From Setaria digitata (Eukaryota > Nematoda > Chromadorea > Rhabditida > Setariidae), in NCBI GenBank assembly GCA_003640385.1, contig RCAB01000044.1, positions 176,845 through 240,844 on the forward strand: DNA of 64,000 bases, written 5' to 3'. Position 1 is the first letter of the stretch, and every line of letters begins with the position of its first letter. The translations under genes and the position numbers were made by a program. Positions 23,963 through 36,700 of this stretch are shown here, one piece after another. A model generated the notes under the pieces. It saw only the letters and a program-made list of their open reading frames with translations, ran no database searches and was not told the origin of the DNA.

Positions 23963-26347
23963 ATGGAACATGAGGAGGAGATCTATGGAGGCGGCACAAC
24001 AACATTTTTCCAGCAGATAGTGGCTGCTTCGTCCGGTGCTGTCGTGACTTCATTGTTAAGTCAGTTCTTTTTATTCACAGTTCTATATATATGGTAAAGC
24101 CGTTTTTGGATTTTTATCAAATTTTTGGTTATGAGATGAGATAGGATAAGTTGGTGTCTTTTATTCGTGAAGTAGATTTAGCGCACTCAGTAGCTGTTCA
24201 AGGAAGTGTCATTTAGTTAAATTTTTATGGAAATACAGAATTGACGGGGAAATTTATTGATGAGCAAAGTTTGTACTTCGTTTCATTTCTTTCATAATTT
24301 TTATTCCAAATAAGTAACCGTTGTTTTATCTTTCCTCTTTAAACATCATTTAATTATAGTGACACCAATGGATGTAGTGAAAATACGACTGCAACAACAG
24401 GCACATCCTTTCGTTAAAGGCACTTGCTTCTTGTATTCCAATGGTTTGATGGATCATTTGTGTACGGCTTGTGCTGATTTGAATTCTAAGGGGCCTTGCG
24501 AATGGTTTGCAAGACCGGGGAATTTTACAGGAACAACGGTAATAATGCTTTTTTCCTGGAAAATCTTAGATTTCTGGACATGATTTTCGTAAAATTTCGT
24601 GAACATTTTTGAAGTAATTTCCCATTTTCAGGATGCATTATTCAAAATTGCAAGGACTGAGGGAATCCGTTCGCTTTGGAGTGGACTTTCTCCAACACTG
24701 TAAAGGACTAGAATTTATTCATCAATTTACTAGTTTATTTCAAATTTTCAGGATTGCTATCTAAATTGATTCTGTTATTTGTGTATTAATGATCAGTCAT
24801 TTTAATTATTCTTAGAATTATGGCTGTGCCGGCGACGGTGCTTTATTATACCGTTTATGATAATATGTTATGTTGGCTGAGAGAAAAATATAATTTGGAA
24901 TCGCACTGGACGCCGTTATTTGCTGGGTCATTTGCACGTTTGGTTGCCCTGACCATTGTTTCACCAATGGAACTTATACGAACAAAAATGCAAAGTGAAC
25001 GACTTACATATAAAGGTATTTAAACGAAAATAGTAAACAGAAAATAAAGTCATGCAAAGCAAGTTTTCAGGAGATATCTTAAAATTTAAAAATTGTTACC
25101 ATTTCTCGATGATTTATCCAACTGGGAGTGGTTATGAAGCTAATTATATCGCATATTTTTATAAGCGGGAATTAATCATTGATTGGAGAAAGGACATTTC
25201 TGATTTTCTGAGAATAGAAATAGGTACTTTATATGCTTATTTAAGTAAGAATAACACTATTTTACATATATTCGTAGTTTGTTTTGCTTTCAGATATTGG
25301 ATTAGCTGTGGAGCGTTCGAAAGTAGCGGAAGGTTGGATCAGTTTATGGCGTGGATGGAGTCCTTTGTTAATGCGCGATATGCCATTTTCAGGTGTCTGT
25401 TTTGCGTTAACTCTATAATGTTATTGAGGTAGACCTAACTTTCATAAAGTAAGCTTAAAGAAATAAGTTGCAGCTGTTTACTGGACAGGATACGAGTATT
25501 TGAAAGCGAAAGCTTTACAACGATTTAATCAGCAAGAAACAAATTTTCTGATTAGTTTTATGTGTGGTGCGATGGCTGGTTCATTGGCGGCATTCGTTAC
25601 AACTCCGTTTGACGTTGTTAAAACTCATCGTCAAATTACTTTAGGAAAGGTGAAAGTTCATCCACTTTAATTTTTTCTTAATTTATTTGTTCGCTTAGAA
25701 TATTTCTCGCGAAACTTGAGTTGTATTCATACTGGCTTGAAACTGAAATAGTTAGGTAATGTCAGTTAGGTTAAGCACGTAAAACATATATCTGATATTA
25801 CTTGTGATGGTTTGGCAGTCATATTCCTCTAGAGTTGATGTGACTTTTATCTTGTGCTACTTAAAGATAATTCTGGCACTGACAGCAACTTCGTTTTTCT
25901 TAATGCAGTTGTAATGTTGCTTCGGAAGCAGTAATTTAGGTCAGCTGTATTTGATGTATCTACTTATTTAGATACGAAATGAAAGGCAAATAAGAGATAT
26001 TCACAATATAAAAATGGCAGAAAATTGTGGTTGCAATACGGATGTTATGGGGAAGCATGATACGGCAATCCAGTCGAAATATTCGTTTGGTATTATGAAA
26101 GAACTTTATGAAAAGAACGGAATTAGGGGGTTGTTTGCAGGTAATTGCTTGCTTTAAAAATAAAGCATGACTATAAAATATTTTTGAAATAATCAAAAAG
26201 GTAAATTTTGAAGTCCTTGTAGATTCATCTTGTTATATTCGTTTCTCGCTTACTGCAGGTGTGATACCACGTGTAACAAAGGTTTCGCTTGCTTGTGCTA
26301 TGATGATAGGCAGTTACGAGTATTGTAAGTTATTCTTTAAGAAATGA
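23963..26347 (+). CDS. Mitochondrial carrier, SLC25A39/SLC25A40 (MTM1) type
   Basis: Inner-membrane carrier. Vertebrate SLC25A39/40 import glutathione into mitochondria and yeast MTM1 supports metal-cofactor homeostasis; glutathione import here is inferred by orthology. Eight exons: 23963-24059, 24360-24538, 24632-24699, 24816-25015, 25294-25392, 25474-25649, 25972-26140, 26259-26347, closing to 358 aa, the usual length. The three carrier signatures are present: PMDVVKIR (residues 35-42), PMELIRTK and PFDVVKTH. The subfamily hallmark [13 protein letters not shown], a Cys-rich matrix loop after the first helix, is retained. The last loop carries an extra hydrophilic insert with CGCN, absent from my memory of the vertebrate proteins. 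It follows LARS by 650 bases on the same strand, so co-transcription is possible. Confidence 0.93.
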
Positions 26348-27489
26348 CCGGTTAACAGCTTGATGGTTTTTTTTTTTTTTTCCTTTTCTATAATGTCTCT
26401 CATTTGATTATACGCCAGTATATTGCACTAACTAATGATGATAAGCTCAGGTACCACATTTCCTTATTGTTTAATGTAAATTTATCGTTGTACAATTTTG
26501 AAAAAAATAATGATAATAAATAAGTTTACCTTTGTACATGCTGATTCTTCATGTGGAAAATGAAAGACCAAGTCGGCACGCACATATGGAACAACCAGTT
26601 GCTTTCTTTGTTAATTTAATATTTATTTGCCAGATATCTAGTTTCCTTCCAAAAGCAAGCCTACATAAGCCGTATTTTTGTTCTGCAGTTCATTCTTACA
26701 ATGAAAAATCAAAACACCGGAACTCTTCGGATTATTTACCAAAAAAAAAAAGAGTTTTGTCGATCATTTCTGGGTTGGCACGATTTGAGACCGAAATAGC
26801 ATCGTCTTGAGACGAAACAATTTTTATGGGCTGTGGTAACAAAGTGTTGCTGCTCTCACGCTTTCCAAATTTGAGAGTCCGATTTGGTAATAATGAAGCT
26901 TACCTCCCCGCTCCTAGCTCGACTACACTCGAACCACAAAGCGATATGGACTAGTACTTGAAGCGCCAATATATTCAATCCGCACTGCCATAACGGTACT
27001 AATATTAATCAAGAAATGACTAATAGGCCATCCAAATACATGTGCCGCCTTACCCACAATTTATAACGAAAGGTAAGAAGTTCGTAGAGCGCGTTGATGC
27101 TGACAAAATAAAAAAAGAAATCTTTATTTGATACGGGACGCACTATTAACTGATAAGGAAAAACACTGCAAGGGAAAAGGAATCAAATTTATATCAAGGA
27201 TCTCCGAACAAATACATCGGCACAAGACAGTAAATTCAGGTGAATATAACGACAACCAGTCTAAGAAAAAACATTAGCCAGTCCACTATATCCATTTTAA
27301 AAATTTCATTAAAATTTTACTTGGACCGGTAACTTAATAGAAAACTAGAAAAGCTGATTAAGGGGACCTACCAAATTATGAGCAAACAAAAAAAAAAAGA
27401 AGAAAGAATGTCTCAAGTCCTAATAGCTGAGAACATTTCAGGAAAAGAGGCCATTTTATTATTGTCCTTAAGTACAGTGATCCTTTCCG
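26348..27489. other. Intergenic region between convergent carrier and PEPCK genes
   Basis: About 1.1 kb. It contains a likely plus-strand poly(A) signal AATAAA at 26515-26520 for the carrier and a minus-strand one (TTTATT on plus, 27455-27460) 30 bases after the PEPCK stop. The 92-codon frame at 26532 has no splice sites or family resemblance and I treat it as chance. Confidence 0.55.
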
Positions 27490-30400
27490 TTACGGCATGG
27501 CTTTGATTCTTGCAGTTTGTTCTTCAAGTTCTTTTGCAATTTCAGGAGGAAGGTCTGATCCGACCTGAATAAACAGAAGTTTCACCAAATTCCACAACAG
27601 TTTGAATTCAAAACTGCAATATTAGAAAACTAAACGACTAACCTGCTGCTCGAAGAAATGTTTAGTTTCCTCCATGTCTTCTATCCAGTATTTTTTCGGC
27701 AGAGACATCAACTCGTCCCAGTTCACGCTTGGAAGACCGTCAAGGTTTATCGAACCTAAATTTCTGTTTTTTTTTTTTCTGGAAGAAATTTATTAGTACT
27801 TTTAATTTCAAACAACTGACAATTATGTCTTAGAAACTGAATTTTTATTTTTTCAGTTGATTACCCGCCGTCGGTAAATAACCGATTGGAGATTCAACGG
27901 CAATGCTATTGTCGCCATCACATCGTCTCAGAATCCAGTCCAAGACACGAATGTTTTCACCATAACCGGGCCACAAAAATTTGCCATCTGCTGTTGTACG
28001 GAACCAGTTAACGTGGAAAACCTTTGGTACCTACAATGGAGGACTAACGATTTGCTTCCTCATGATGTATTTTAAAGCATTACAATCTCTGCAGGAAATT
28101 ATAACGCTGATAAAACTGATTTTAGACAATACCAGACAAAGGGATCTGAAAAAGTTCCAATGTACCTTATGTGGGGGTTGCCCAAGTTTCATCCAGTGAC
28201 GCATATATCGTCCGAAGTTATAACCCATGAATGGTCGCATGGCCATTGGATCATGCATGATTTGTTTACCTAAAGCAATGGAAGATAAACCAAGCGAGGA
28301 GCTAAAGAAAAGTCCTAAGTAATATATTTGAGAAGTTCCGAACGTAGTGATTTTTCAATAATCCACTGATTCTATCAAAAGATTCATTCTTAAAAGAATG
28401 TTTGTCTGCCAAATACCTGAGAATTCAGCAGCCGCCGTAGCTTCCGATTTTACGCACGCACCCACAAAGATACCGTGCACCCAGCTACGTGATTCAAACA
28501 CAAGTGGTACACCTTCTGGCCTGAAAGCAAGTAATCAGATACATAACAAGTTCTACAAATAGTGACATCCATGCAGTTCGAGACAGAACCCCTACTCTCA
28601 TCCATTTCCAATTGCGTGTCTCATGTTTTCATTTTCTTGCTCAAAAAGACCGGAAATATTAATGATTTACAAACACTATTTAATACTAATGATAAAATTT
28701 TTGTTGTACGGCGCTTCAACGCAACAAACCTTCGGCCTCCAAATATGATTGCATCAATTGGCACTCCCTCAGGTTTTTCCCAGTCTGGGTGAATGATCGG
28801 ACACTGACCCGCAGGTGCAGTGAATCGAGAGTTTGGATGAGCTGCTTTGGTCGAGTCACCCAGATGCCACGATTTTCCCAGCCAGTCAATCATGTCAACA
28901 TTCTGAATTTCAATAGAACAGTTAGAAACATAAACGAAAAGAAAGAAGTATTATCCGTGTGGTCTCGCCGTACATCTATGTTATCTTGTAGGCTAAGAAA
29001 AAAAAAAAAAAAAAAAAAGTTATAAAAGCAATCGACCTCGATGCATAACTTACAGGATTTTTCAGTTCTTTTTCAAGTCCTTCCCAGAAGTATTCACCAT
29101 CAGCGGTTTCCGCAACATTGGTGAAGATTGAGTTTTCCTGGAAACTCGCCATCGCCATGGGATTTGTCTTATGAGATGTTCCTGGGGCTACTCCGAAGAA
29201 ACCAGCTTCTGGATTGATGGCATACAAGCGACCATCAGCACCGAACTTCATCCAAGCAATGTCATCACCTGCAAGAGAAAACCAATCAGTTATCAACAAT
29301 ATTCCCAAAAAAAAATTTCTTTCCCATACATCCTATGAATTTGCAAAGCTTACCGACAACACGCACTTTCCATCCAGGAACAGTTGGTTCAAGCATTGCC
29401 AAATTCGTTTTGCCGCAAGCGGATGGGAACGCCGCGCAAACAAACCGTTCCTTCCCCTGCGGACTTGTGATACCCATAATCTACAATTATTTTGCATTTC
29501 CTCTCATATGCGTGATAGCTATGTGAAACTCTAAATTACTTCACAAATTTAGACATTCCTTATCCTTTAAAAAGTTATCCAGCTTAGAAAATTGGTTCCC
29601 CAACAGAGTTTGCAAGGAATGAAAAAGCAGATAAATTTCTATGGTCTTTCAAATCATTAAACTCAAGAATAAAAATATGAAACGCACAAGCATGTGTTCT
29701 GCCATCCAACCCTCATCATAACCAATATTCATGGCGATTCGAAGAGCAAAACATTTTTTGCCCAAAAGTGAGTTACCACCATATCCGGAACCAAATGACC
29801 AGATCTCACGCTGAGCCGGGCGATGTGCAATGATCGTTTTCTCCGGATTACATGGCCAGTTGTTAATAACCTTGGCTGAAATTCGATAAATTCATCAATC
29901 ACAATTTCCGATGAAAAAAAAAAAATAAATATGACAAGTAACAATGATAAACAAATTACTTAGAACAGGACGTGGCTGTCCAACTGAATGAATGCAACGC
30001 ACAAATTCTCCGCCCGACTTCTGCAGTTGATCCAAGACACGTTGACCCATTCGAGTCATAACTTTCATGCATAGTACAACGTATCTGGAGACGAATAATT
30101 GCCAAAAATTTAAAGAAAAGCATTTTTGAACTTTTAGTTAACAAAAAACCTTAGAAAATCTTGGACTTACACTGAATCGGTAAGTTCAATCCCAATTTTG
30201 GAAAGCGGACCACCGACTGGACCCATTGAAAATGGCACAACATACATCGTACGACCTGAAAAATATAATAATATACAAGTATATCACAATAAACATAGCC
30301 TTACGAAAACCATAAAACATTTGTCTCACCAGACATGCAACCCGGAAAGCGATCATCCAACTCTTTGCCGAATTGTTCTGGAGACATCCACTGACCCATG

Positions 30401-30923
30401 ATTGACTTCACTCCTTCCGCTGTATGGCAAACCGAATCGTACTTTTCAGGCGTAATCATCCACGTCTTGGATTCAACACGAGCTACATCACGGGGATCGG
30501 TGCGACACAAGTAGTTGTTTTTATAAGCTTTTAATGGTGTTAAAACACCCGTCTCCAGACATTCCCCAATCAGTTCTTTGTACTCGGTTTCAGAGCCATC
30601 ACAAATATAAATTGCACGCGGTGTCACTAGATCAGCCTTTTCGGCAACAAATAGTTGGACTTTTGGTGGCAAATTTTCGAAGTTACCCTTGACGATAGGA
30701 ATTTTATTGAGCTGACGAGTAACCACCTCAGTGATCTTCTGAAAGGTGAAAAAAATCTAATAGCTTTTAACCAAGAATGTTTTACTCTTTTTTTCCAGAT
30801 GAAAAACCATAAAAGGAAGAAACCAGGAAACTTTTACATAAACAATAATAATTCTTCTCTGAAGAGAAAAAAAAGTACCATTTGCGATGCGTCATGAAGT
30901 TCGGCAAGTGAACGAGATGTCAT
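27490..30923 (-). CDS. PCK: Phosphoenolpyruvate carboxykinase (GTP)
   Basis: Interconverts oxaloacetate plus GTP and phosphoenolpyruvate plus CO2. In parasitic helminths it commonly runs toward oxaloacetate, feeding malate dismutation. Thirteen exons in order: 30923-30879, 30738-30330, 30255-30171, 30084-29960, 29875-29688, 29480-29354, 29268-29054, 28902-28730, 28520-28417, 28269-28166, 28030-27865, 27755-27643, 27564-27490. Phase closes at 642 aa. Key motifs: P-loop [12 protein letters not shown] with the reactive Cys306 and Lys308; GDDIAWMKF (residues 327-335), which binds metal; [29 protein letters not shown]; and a C-terminal PSVNWDELM segment. No mitochondrial targeting extension is seen: the protein starts [11 protein letters not shown], which suggests a cytosolic form. 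Confidence 0.96.
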
Positions 30924-30928
30924 GTTTT

Positions 30929-30942
30929 CCTGTAAAATGCTT
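30929..30942 (-). promoter_or_regulatory. Probable trans-splice acceptor for PEPCK
   Basis: On the minus strand GCATTTTACAG is followed by GAAAAC and then the start ATG at 30923, leaving a six-base leader-proximal UTR. Confidence 0.6.
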
Positions 30943-32728
30943 TTTACAAGTAGCACCAATCAAAGAAATAAATAATACACGAACTTTCGAGTCGATGGAA
31001 TGCGAGGAAACTTTTTTCTTTGCCCTTTGAAGAAAAAAAAAGACACAAAAAATTCAAGTCTGCCATCAATTCATCAACCTTTAAAACAATTGAAAACTTA
31101 AAACAACTTCAACACAAAGTGTATATTTTTTTCCGTGATGAAAGTTCGCCTTCCTGAACATGATGAAATGCTGATCATTTTCCAGCACTATCCCTAATCC
31201 ATTAATAATTCAATGTTAATTGATATGCACATATACATCACATTTAACCATCAGCATAAATAGTTCCGTAGATTAATTTCTTATTCTGAACTTTAACAGT
31301 AATATTAAATTGCCATTTAATCTTTGAGAAATCATTAACTGTATGGTTATTTATTCCTTCGTCCTATCCCACTTTCTAGTTCTCCCCTTCTAATCTGATC
31401 ACTAATGAAACAAACTAATTAATAACTGATAAAACTCTTCTTCATAAATACCGATAAGTCGTCAAACTACGAACTTCCCCTCTCAGAAGCTAACAATTTC
31501 ACCAAATTTAACCAATCTTTTCATCTGTTTCAGTTTAATTTCAAACAATAATCCCCACACCACCACAAAACAAAGCCACCCAACCGAACAGCACAGTCAT
31601 CCATCCTGCTCACAGTGACGACCAGCCTCACCCCAGTTACAGTACCACATCTCACTTGCTCCTCTCTCCTTGCACTCTGCACAATCAATACCACTGCATT
31701 CTGCACGATGCACCCATGTCGCACTTCCATCCTGCATTTTCATAATCGAATACGTCTTCTCAATCAACGAACACACAATGCTTGCACTCCCGTGTCTACG
31801 TGCAACTGCACACTGCAGTTGCTTCGCAGATTCAGTCACCGACAAGTGTCCGGGATTTCCCAGTGGCTAGTACTTAAGAAAATACCGTATACTGATAGAT
31901 ATTCAAACATTCCAGTGTAATTACCAAGTATAATATCACATATTCTAGAGAGCACTGCCGAGATGTCACAAAAGCCAGATGTAATCCAAGAGCTTACCGA
32001 GATCACGGGGTCCCGATCACCAGCTGGATAACATCTCAGACCCATCATTCGAGGAAAGGTCAGTGTAGTAATAGAGAATAACAGGCAACCATTAGGCACT
32101 GTGTGTGTTGTTGGACGATGAATGGAAAGGGACAATGAAAGGAAGAGAGAAAAAGAAAAAAACACAGGAGAGAGAAAAGGTTTTGCATGAGAAAGATGTA
32201 AACAAGTGCTGGTTGTTGCTCGCTACTGACCTTGACACTTCTCAAAACAGATGTTTGTGGCGCTCTCTCATCTTCCGGGAATTTTAGTCACTCAGCTTGG
32301 AATACCTTGACCGCGATCTCTCGGATCTTCATTGCAATTCAAACAACAACTTTCATCATACTGTATGTTAAAAGATTGAAATTTCCCGGGGTTTCTGTTT
32401 ATCTGTCTGTGTCTGTACATTTTGTTAAAACTTGTCGGTTGAAGTTTTACTTTCACCCTACTACACACGACATAGAAGTGCTCAGGTGATGCAATTAATT
32501 CATACATCTACACACATGACATTGTTAGCGCCTAACTTTGGGAACACAAAAGCGCGAATTATGAGATTCATTTTCACGTACAATGATTAATTAGTTTAAT
32601 TCTTCACTATAGCAATGAATTACCACTAGCAGATTAAGTATGAAATAAAAAAAAAAAGTGAAGAGCAATTGCAGGCATCGTTGAGTTATGCTTATGCCGT
32701 ACAGTGTCAGGGTAGTATTCTGATTTAA
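30943..32728. other. Upstream region of PEPCK
   Basis: About 1.8 kb with no gene I can support. The part from 31.55 to 32.45 kb is clearly less AT-rich than its surroundings. It includes a 21-bp dyad at 31802-31822 (GCAACTGCA-CAC-TGCAGTTGC) and several TGCAC motifs. A Cys-rich minus-strand frame at 31845-31597 has no family resemblance. The base composition and position suggest promoter or outron sequence. Confidence 0.45.
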
Positions 32729-32991
32729 TCAAGTCATAAGTGATATCAGTTCGTTTTCATTTTTTCTAAAATTTCCCATTCGACTTTCTGTCTGAATTAT
32801 TGGAAAAGATTGACATTCAAGAAACAGCTGTCTTGTTACTGACGTATCTACTATAGCAGAAGTATACTGATGCTGAAAGAAAATAATATTCGTTTGGTAT
32901 GCTTTCGAAAGCAAATTACTCAACCGTTCAAACTTTTCTTTTTCATCTTTGCTTTCTTCCAATAAACTCAAAAACAACTGAAATCCACATT
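32729..32991 (-). CDS. Orphan terminal exon of an unidentified minus-strand gene
   Basis: A frame follows a textbook acceptor (GTGGATTTCAG) and runs LFLSLLEESKDEKEKFERL..., with a charged amphipathic helix and then a Thr/Ser-rich tail, to a TGA at 32729, 86 codons. Codon use and helix periodicity look real. An upstream piece ending at a GTATTC donor near 33070 (LLHPLRLLK) would join in the right phase and continue the leucine-rich pattern, but its own 5' boundary is missing: that frame is closed by a TGA with no AG acceptor. The neighbouring frame there is open but joins out of phase. This could be a gene with an unseen exon or a decayed gene. Family unknown. Confidence 0.35.
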
Positions 32992-33234
32992 AAAACTAAT
33001 ATGCTACGTCCTGGTAAAAAGCCTTTTAAAGGGAGATTAGTTTGACAGTTCGTTTTTTTGCATAGAATACCTTCAGAAGTCGGAGAGGATGCAGCAAGTG
33101 GAGATTTCACAATAAGAATGATATCATGTCGTAATGAGGAACAATGAAAGGCTGAGAGAAGTCATGTCGAATAATACACATGCACTCTAGTTCAGTCTCG
33201 CTCATCTAAAACCGACCTCAAGTCACATCCACTC

Positions 33235-33720
33235 ATGCCCTTTCACCTTTCACTTCTCAATTACAATTACCAGCAAAAAGCGAACTTTTGGCAGTTTAAA
33301 ATAAAAGCAAAAAAACTGGTCTTGTTCGGTTGTGGTCCAGAAATGCTGGAACGGCAAGAAGGAGTGAAATGTGTTGGAACTGTTCTGTTCCTACTTGTAA
33401 CGGGAAGTGGGAAAAAGCGAGAAACAATGTTTCCGGAAGATCCCGGGTTAAAGATCATGGAGAAATCCCGAGAAAGCGGTGGCCAGGATGTTTTGGGCAA
33501 TCGACGAGGAGTGGGAAGAAGGAACAGTGAGGGTAAGTCAGGCAGTGACGCGTTTTATAAGGGCCGTGTTCCGTCAATAGCGCAGAGAGTGGGGGAGAGA
33601 TTAGATGACAGAGAGAGAATCGACGTGACGCTGACGGGCTGTTGTGATGCTGTTGCAAGCGCAGCTGTTGTTGTTGTGAGCAGCAAGGTTGGAGCGTAAG
33701 CATTCTCAATGTAACCTCAG
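33235..33720 (+). other. GC-rich exon-like island with a strong splice donor
   Basis: A stretch of roughly 480 bases far less AT-rich than its surroundings, open in more than one frame on both strands. A consensus donor (GTGAGG|GTAAGTCAGG) sits at about 33532. The predicted peptides look like translated regulatory DNA rather than protein (GKKRETMF, VGRRNSEG). It may be a noncoding first exon and promoter for a plus-strand gene, or the promoter of the orphan minus-strand exon at 32.9 kb. Confidence 0.35.
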
Positions 33721-36700
33721 GTAATTCGGGAGTTCGGGCACATTCAAGGGAACATACAGAGGTGTGTACAGCCCGGGGGTTGCACTTTTCGGTTTTGATT
33801 TTTGAACTGATCTAACTGATAGTGAGTGATAAAAATGACTGATGATAGTGAGAGCAAAGAATCCGCTGAGATTAGCATAGCTATATATGCACCTGGTGTA
33901 TAAATTTATTGTGATAAACTTTTAGTTGTTAAGAAGGAACAAAAACATAAAAAAGTGATACTTTCCTGACAAGAGATTCGAAAGGGTATGATCATAGCAA
34001 ATTCTAATGATAATTAAGTAGGTGACGTTGAAGTGTGTTTATTATCTTTAAAAATCAGATGGTTCATTGATATGAGCAGGTATCATTTTTATCACTCTAA
34101 TAAATATCATTATCATTCTCTTCTATTTTCTCTCTTTTATTTGATAAAACTTGATGATCTTACAGTAATAAAGTGTCGCATTTAATGATAAGAAAGTGAA
34201 TGATAAAATGTTTTAAGTGATTGCACATCCTTTCAGCGCTGTGATAATAGTTTTCCATTATCATAGCATGGAAAGATAAATCGTGATTTTCATTTCGTCT
34301 ATCAACTAGAGAAAGGGCCCCTCATTATTTAGGATTTACTGGTGTGATACGAAAACAAATTTTTTTTTAATTGATGTAACTTGTTTGATTGGTGAAATTT
34401 TATTTAAACAGCAAAGGGATTCTGTTTTTTATTTAAACATTTTTTTTTTTTTGACAGAAATAGTAAAGCGAATAAGTGAGGGGGAAGTAGTTACTGGATA
34501 ATCAGACACTCCATTTCAGCATGATATGATTGAAAAAGGCTTTTTTTTTCCTGAAATTGTCAACCAGCAACTCTTTTTCCATCCATTATTTGTCCTTTTT
34601 GTTAAATTTCTACGTAATTTCGCAAATGCACTGCTAAATTTCAAATCAAAGTGTGTGCTGCTGCTACTGCTGGAAATGAGGATGCAAAGATACAAACAAT
34701 TTATTAACGAGTTATTGATAATTATAGGGAGCAAAACCATAAAACATTGAAGGAAAGTACAGAGAATTAACAATTGGAGATTATTTCTGGAAACAATTAA
34801 GAACCATAGTCGAATTGCACTTGTTTATCTTTTTTTTCCAGAAAAAAAGAAAAGAAAAAAATGAATTTGTTTAGATTATCCAAATCAAATTTGCTCAAAC
34901 TTCAGTAATTATTCATTTGTTGTTTACATCTAGCATGCATAATAAGAATGTGAAAATGTCGTCGTAATTGAGTGGAAACAGAGAGTTCGCTAAGGAATAA
35001 ATGATAATCAAATCATAATAATTGATTAAATTATTACTTTTACTCCAACTAATTCGAAATAACGATTGGCTTTAACGAACGGTAGAATTGTTATATAGTA
35101 TCCTTTCACTGGAACACTCTTTTATTTGCTTCATTACCGTACTCATTAACCTTTATATTCATAATTTGTGAGGAACAAGAAAAATCTGCAGCTTTCCTGG
35201 ATATAAGAACAGTGTGAAAAAATTTGATAATGGATGAATACCTATGGTAGTACTTTCTCCATTTATCACATCTCTGTCTCTCTTCAAGGCTAAGATTATT
35301 AACTCAAGTAGTTAGAACTTGAAAACTGCAAGTAGTTAGAGGTGGAATGACATTTGTTCCTACTTCATTTACAGTGATTAAAATATTCTTACTTTTGCAT
35401 ACGAACAGAGTAAATGACACAATGATCGAGAATGAAACTTTTTTATTAAGAAGCAAACTTTTTCTCTCAATGAGAATATTGTGCAGGAAAGAATGTCACC
35501 AAATAAATTTTGAAGTATGTGAAAATTGAACTACAAAATTATCAAGTGAGAATGAAAACTTCGCGGTAAATAATGAAGGACATATTTTTAATTTGTTGAC
35601 TAATTTACCTCTCAGCGAATTACTGTCACTTTAATTGTTTGCTCACAAATGAAAAGACGAAAATAGGCCCAAAACACCTTTCATAGTTCTTCTTTACTTT
35701 CACACTTTATCGGTAAAGTAACAAACTCCGAAAGCTTGTTGCAATTCAGGGACCACTAATTAAGTACTATGCATCAGATCTGCTTATATCAGAACAAACA
35801 ATTGTGAACCATTTCAACTTCAGGAAATTTAGTAATCTGCGTTCCGGTCTGTCCGACCCCAGTCAAAAAATTCGTACAATTACAATCCAAACAAAAAATT
35901 TCCTGAAATTCAGATGAAATTGTCAGTACAACGGAATTCAATCATTTAACAGTGTCCGCAGAACAGATTTATCACTTAATTTTTTAAACTTATCGCAAAC
36001 AATTTTGTTCGACAGATTTTTCCAAGTTTTTGTCTGCATTCTTTTTCATACAGAAGATATCAATAATATTATCATTCAGTATTTTCTTGATTTCAGGGTA
36101 AAGTTAATTGAACTCGTGAATTGAACTTCATACATTTTGCCATTCAATGCCATATGTTATCTTTGTAGAGAATAGTTAGTAATAATTCGAACTTATTTCA
36201 AGGACTTGCCATAGCTAGTTCAACTCTCTTAGATTGCAAACATCAATTATACAGTCATTCAGCACCGACCGGAACCGGACGGATGTGTGACACGTGTTGA
36301 CTTTTTATCTGCGATACTGTTCCACTGAACAGATGTGGCGATGGCTATATTTTGCTTGCCATTTCAATGGAATTTCAAAGCATAGAAAGAGAGGTAGAAA
36401 GAACAGTTAGGTTTGAGATAGATGAAACGTATATAGCATATTTCATCGAAGTTTATTCAGGTTAGTCTACAGGATCGATTGTAATAACAAACTTATCTCT
36501 CATCTCAACGAGAAATGTTTGATACTGACAAAAATACTCGGAACTCTCTAGTGTTATCAGACAAGTTCTTCGCACAATTCAACTCGAGAGCAACTTCACT
36601 CTTCAGCAATACCACCAAGTAATTTAATGATTACGAACACAGTTTATGTCTAACCTACTGCTTACAATATATTTGATCAGAAAAACTCGATTCTATACAT

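Noticed and set aside
31597..31845. Cys-rich minus-strand ORF of 82 codons upstream of PEPCK
   Set aside because: No start or splice context, no recognised domain, and the opposite strand is open over the same bases; composition explains it.
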